A stretch of DNA of 44,309 nucleotides, taken from the NCBI GenBank assembly GCA_009841075.1, contig VXMP01000038.1:1-44309 (forward strand), given 5' to 3'. Numbering within the stretch: the first letter of the stretch is position 1; every line of letters starts with the position of its first letter. Under the pieces are notes generated by a model. It saw only the letters and a list, made by a program, of their open reading frames with translations. It ran no database searches and was not told where the DNA came from. This DNA comes from Acidimicrobiia bacterium. GTDB taxonomy: Bacteria > Actinomycetota > Acidimicrobiia > Spongiisociales > Spongiisociaceae. Below are positions 41,150-44,309 of the stretch, one piece after another. The translations under genes were made by a program, and so were the position numbers.

Positions 41150-42390
41150 GATCCTTGGGAGAGTTCGGCTTGTTGAAGGGCTTCCTGATAGATCTCCACC
41201 GGATGAGCAACCCGGGCCGAATGACCGCTTTCGATCAACGAAGTGCGGAGCTGCATTTCGCAACCGGGGTTGGCGCTGGCCACCAGCTGCGCGCCCGTGT
41301 TTTTGATCTGGTCGGCCTTGATCGATCCCAACCGTCCCGACATTTCCTGTTCCAGCAGGCTGTAGATTCCCGCCGCTCCGCAACATTGCCCGTTCGGGTC
41401 GATCTCCACCACCGTTTTACCGGCCGCTTCCAGGATCATCCTGGGCTGGTCGGTGATCCGCTGGACATGACGGAGATGGCATGGGTCCTGGATGGCCACC
41501 GGCTCCCCGTTCGGCTCCAAACGAGGAAGATGGCCTGCGGAGATCGCCTCGGCTACTACTTCGGTCACGTCTACCACCTTGTCGGCCAGCTCACCGCCAC
41601 CATCCGCCCAATGGTGGTACTCCTTCAGGTGGGCCCCGCATCCCGCCGAATCCACCACCACCAGATCGGCTTGGCGAAAGGCTTCCACGTTTTTGGCGGC
41701 CATCTGCTTGGTTTCTTCCGCCCATCCGTCATGGGCTGCCAGAGCGCCGCAACAGGTTTGGTCGGGTGGAGAAACCACCTCCCACCCTATGGAGGTCAAC
41801 AAGTCCACCGTGGCGACATGAACATTCCCGAACCAGGCGTCCATTACGCATCCGGACAGCAGGGCCGCCACGCCACGCTTCTCCTGTCGGGCAGGGTAGC
41901 GGTTTCCGACTATCAGGTCGGGACGTCCCCTCAAAGACCGCATCCCGGCCATGCTCCGTCTGATGCCTTTGGGGGCCAGTCGATGCAATGGGGTTCTTTG
42001 GGCCACCGCCGCCGCCCGGGTTACCCAGCCCACCGCCATCCGGTTTCCCAGCAGACGGGCGGTTGTCAGCCGCCGAAGCCACCGGAGAAGGCCTTTGCGC
42101 TGGGCGGCAATCTCGGTGCGGGCACCCTCCATCGCCCGACCGAACGGCACGAAGGACGGGCACACCACCTCACAGGCCCGGCATTGCAGGCACAACCCCA
42201 TTATCTCCTCGAAACGGTCGTCTACGGGTAGGCCGGAGGCCACCGCCGCCATGGCGGTCAGCCTTCCTCGTGGGGAGGCGGTCTCCAGCCCGGTCAACCG
42301 AAAAGTAGGGCAGACCGGCAGACAAAGTCCGCATTGAATGCAGGAGGACAGCTCGTCCTCACGGGGGGCGAAATCGGTTACCCAACCCAT
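41146..42390 (-). CDS. glcF: Glycolate oxidase-type iron-sulfur subunit
   Basis: This is the electron-transfer subunit of a three-part glycolate (or D-lactate/2-hydroxyacid) oxidase. From ATG 42390 the protein has 414 residues. Two ferredoxin-like 4Fe-4S motifs lie near the N-terminus: CIQCGLCLPVCP (Cys 17, 20, 23, 27) and CLQCRACEVVCP (Cys 67, 70, 73, 77). Two CCG domains follow, marked by DQTCCGALAAHDGW and GQCCGAAGIYSLL. The start is supported by GGGAGGT about eight bases upstream; a longer frame upstream would lie inside glcE. The gene follows glcE after 1 bp. Confidence 0.92.
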   Translation of the reverse strand: MGWVTDFAPREDELSSCIQCGLCLPVCPTFRLTGLETASPRGRLTAMAAVASGLPVDDRFEEIMGLCLQCRACEVVCPSFVPFGRAMEGARTEIAAQRKGLLRWLRRLTTARLLGNRMAVGWVTRAAAVAQRTPLHRLAPKGIRRSMAGMRSLRGRPDLIVGNRYPARQEKRGVAALLSGCVMDAWFGNVHVATVDLLTSIGWEVVSPPDQTCCGALAAHDGWAEETKQMAAKNVEAFRQADLVVVDSAGCGAHLKEYHHWADGGGELADKVVDVTEVVAEAISAGHLPRLEPNGEPVAIQDPCHLRHVQRITDQPRMILEAAGKTVVEIDPNGQCCGAAGIYSLLEQEMSGRLGSIKADQIKNTGAQLVASANPGCEMQLRTSLIESGHSARVAHPVEIYQEALQQAELSQGS

Positions 42391-42391
42391 C

Positions 42392-43477
42392 TCAAATACC
42401 TCCCGGCAGGATTCCCGGGTTGATCCTTCGACCAGGGTCGAACAGGTTGACGATCCGCCGCTGGAGCTCGATCGAGGAAGGAGGGGTACCCCAGGGATCA
42501 AAGATTCTGGTCAGGGTTTCGGGGGCGTTCAGCATGACCAGCGATCCTCCCATCGACTCAGCCGCCTCCCTTAGCGAGGTCAGCTCGTCTATCTCTACAT
42601 CCTCTCCCGCCACCGTCACCTCCCCTACTCCGAACTGAGCCAGATAGGCACGATCTTGGTCGAGCCGGTTGATTATTTTTCGCAATGAGGAGGGGGGTAC
42701 CCTGACGGAGAACCTGACCGATCCGCGCGGGGGTTCCGGCCGGCTCAGTCCGGCGGTTGGTTCGGCACCCAGCGCCGCCGACTGCCCTTCGATCTCCTCG
42801 GAAGTCCCTCCCAGATAGACCCTGGTTCCCGCCTCGGTTTCCAGTACGGCCAGCGGACGGTAGGCCGTTTCCAGTGCCTCCTCGGCCGAGGAAACCGGCA
42901 CGGTGGCGTAGGCCTTGCTCATCGGCCATAGCTTCAGGCAGACCCGACCGATCAGACCCATAGCCCCTAACGATCCGGTAGCCAGACGGGGGATATCGTA
43001 TCCACTGACGTTCTTGACCACCCGACCCCCGGCGGTAACCATCCGGCCATCGCTTGATACCAGGGTCATCTCCAGCACCCGATCTCGGATCGGTCCGTAT
43101 CGCAGCCGCCGCCATCCGGATGCGGCGCAGGCGATGGCACCTCCGACCGTTCCCCCTTCCGGCTGCTCATCCAGCAGGGCGGTCTGTCCTTTTGACGACA
43201 GCATTTCCTCCAGTTCTTTTACCAGAACACCGGCTTCCACCACCACCGTCAGATCTTCCGGTTCCCAGGCCACCACCTGGTTGAGGCGCGAGGTCGAAAG
43301 AACCACATCGGAATCGACCGGGTACCCCATACCGGCATGGGTCCCCCCGCCGCTGATGCGAATCCGATCTTCTCCCTCCGGCAGGTCGGCCATCGTCCGG
43401 GCCGCCTCCTCCAGGGTGTCCGGGCAGTAGACGGGGAGGTCGACACCCTCTGGTCGGGACGCCTCTTCTATATCCAT
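42392..43477 (-). CDS. glcE: Glycolate oxidase-type FAD-binding subunit
   Basis: This is the second FAD-linked subunit of the GlcDEF oxidase. From ATG 43477 the protein has 361 residues. The PCMH-type FAD fold shows RIRISGGGTHAGMGYP near residue 38 and PEGGTVGGAIACAASGWRRLRYG near residue 105 (read as two adjoining motifs). DRVLEMTLVSSDGRMVTAGG and VVKNVSGYDIPRLATGSLG near residue 152 complete the fold. The ending FDPGRRINPGILPGG matches the family C-terminus. The start overlaps the glcD stop by about 10 bp. GlcE resembles a shortened GlcD and works in complex with GlcD and GlcF. Confidence 0.9.
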   Translation of the reverse strand: MDIEEASRPEGVDLPVYCPDTLEEAARTMADLPEGEDRIRISGGGTHAGMGYPVDSDVVLSTSRLNQVVAWEPEDLTVVVEAGVLVKELEEMLSSKGQTALLDEQPEGGTVGGAIACAASGWRRLRYGPIRDRVLEMTLVSSDGRMVTAGGRVVKNVSGYDIPRLATGSLGAMGLIGRVCLKLWPMSKAYATVPVSSAEEALETAYRPLAVLETEAGTRVYLGGTSEEIEGQSAALGAEPTAGLSRPEPPRGSVRFSVRVPPSSLRKIINRLDQDRAYLAQFGVGEVTVAGEDVEIDELTSLREAAESMGGSLVMLNAPETLTRIFDPWGTPPSSIELQRRIVNLFDPGRRINPGILPGGI

Positions 43478-44309
43478 GCGGCCTCGGGAGGAGGGCGACC
43501 GAAATCGAAACAACGAGAACCCTGTGGGAGGATTTTGTCGGGATTGAGTCGGCCATCCGGGTCGAAGGCTTCCCTGATCCGGGCTTGGGCATCCAGGTCG
43601 GTTTCGTTGAAAACCATGGGCATGAAGTCCCGCTTTTCGGTGCCGATTCCGTGCTCACCGGAAAGCGAACCTCCCAGCGCCACGCAGGCTTCGATCAGAT
43701 CCTTACCGGCCGCTTCCACCCGTTCGACCACCCCGGGTAGGGAAGCGTCGAAAGTCATCAGGGGATGGAGGTTTCCGTCCCCGGCGTGGAAGACGTTCAG
43801 CATGGGAATATCGTGTTTTTCTCCGATCCGGTAAGTGGCTTCGATGGCCTCCACCAACCGGGTTCGAGGGACTACGGTGTCGTGCAGGTAGTAGTCGGGG
43901 TTCATCTGGGCGACCGCCCCGAAGGCCGACTTCCGCCCTAACCAGATACGTTTTCGCTCGTCTTCTTCGGCGGCGATGCGAATGAGGGTGGCCTGATGGA
44001 TGGAGGCCAGGTCTCTGATCAATTCCGCTTCGGCGTCCACACCGGAGGGGTGTCCGCTCACCTCGGCGATCAGCACCGCCGCCGCCTCCGTGGGGAATCC
44101 GGCGTTGGCGAAACGCTCTACCGCCACGGTCATGGGTCGGTCCATCATCTCCAGCGCCGCCGGAACCAGTCCGTTGGCGATGATACCGGACACGGTGGCG
44201 GCGGCCTGTTCAACCTGGTCGAAGGCCAGCAGGATGGTTCGGTGGGCGGGCGGGTCGGGCAGCAGGTACACCGAGGCTTCAGTGCCAATTCCCAACGTCC
44301 CTTCCGAGC
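43468..44309 (-). CDS. glcD: Glycolate oxidase-type FAD subunit, 5' part outside the window
   Basis: Only the C-terminal ~280 residues are present; the frame stays open to the window edge. The first visible residues read SEGTLGIGTEAS, the conserved end of the FAD-binding domain. These are followed by the FAD-oxidase C domain. Its active-site motifs include NVFHAGDGNLHPLMTFD and GGSLSGEHGIGTEKR, and the ending is FDPDGRLNPDKILP, all typical of GlcD and D-lactate dehydrogenases. With GlcE and GlcF downstream, glycolate or a related 2-hydroxyacid is the likely substrate. The start codon and promoter are not in the window. Confidence 0.92.
   Translation of the reverse strand, partial: SEGTLGIGTEASVYLLPDPPAHRTILLAFDQVEQAAATVSGIIANGLVPAALEMMDRPMTVAVERFANAGFPTEAAAVLIAEVSGHPSGVDAEAELIRDLASIHQATLIRIAAEEDERKRIWLGRKSAFGAVAQMNPDYYLHDTVVPRTRLVEAIEATYRIGEKHDIPMLNVFHAGDGNLHPLMTFDASLPGVVERVEAAGKDLIEACVALGGSLSGEHGIGTEKRDFMPMVFNETDLDAQARIREAFDPDGRLNPDKILPQGSRCFDFGRPPPEAAWI

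Overview
This is a 44.3 kb chromosomal stretch of a high-GC bacterium (about 60% GC by eye) that looks like a deep-branching actinobacterium, possibly Acidimicrobiia-like. The reasons are the block alaS-ruvX-mltG-aroE-prepilin peptidase, a MenJ-like geranylgeranyl reductase, several probable leaderless starts (a TANNNT box 7-11 nt before ATG or GTG with no ribosome binding site), and GTG/TTG starts. Queuosine genes (queA, tgt) are unusual in the best-known actinobacteria, which also argues for a deep lineage. The assignment is inference; no rRNA is present. Nearly everything is core metabolism and information processing. There is no prophage, CRISPR array or recognisable defence system.

Layout. 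1-3126: molybdate-type ABC permease and ATPase (modBC), then a geranylgeranyl/menaquinone reductase. 3197-4387: an orphan sugar-type ABC ATPase. 4444-6936: a purine permease with a folded leader, a terminator, and an adenine/adenosine deaminase. 7060-11464: ribosomal protein L25/Ctc, peptidyl-tRNA hydrolase, glycerol kinase, PgsA (apparent ATT start) and an SDR epimerase. 11514-14882: mfd. 14883-15362: non-coding, holding repeat copy A and a dyad. 15363-18751: glutaryl-CoA dehydrogenase, an EamA transporter, tRNA-Ala(UGC) and a thiolase. 18783-18888: a MITE-like inverted repeat ending just before a small membrane zinc-ribbon gene. 19325-27291: queA-tgt-yajC-secD-secF-apt-rel. 27349-32392: MBL hydrolase, hisS, aspS and rarA, tightly overlapped. 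32393-32844: non-coding, holding repeat copy B in opposite orientation to copy A. 32845-38605: alaS-ruvX-mltG-aroE-prepilin peptidase. 38745-40508: argS. 40529-44309, minus strand: glcD (cut by the window edge), glcE, glcF and an unassigned membrane protein.

The genes form a few functional groups: translation and tRNA modification (hisS, aspS, alaS, argS, queA, tgt, pth, L25, tRNA-Ala), Sec export (yajC, secD, secF), purine salvage and stringent response (permease, deaminase, apt, rel), DNA repair and replication restart (mfd, rarA, ruvX), acyl-CoA catabolism (glutaryl-CoA dehydrogenase, thiolase) and 2-hydroxyacid oxidation (glcDEF).

The most unexplained structure is the pair of ~240 bp repeats at about 15.0 kb and 32.4 kb. 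They are highly similar, lie in inverted orientation and non-coding DNA, and share a nested set of GC-rich helices. They look like copies of a mobile structured RNA/DNA element rather than genes. Secondary points are the MITE-like element, a Shine-Dalgarno-sequestering leader before the purine permease, the ATT start of pgsA, DnaA-box-like sites in the queA promoter region, and the membrane protein translationally coupled to glcF.
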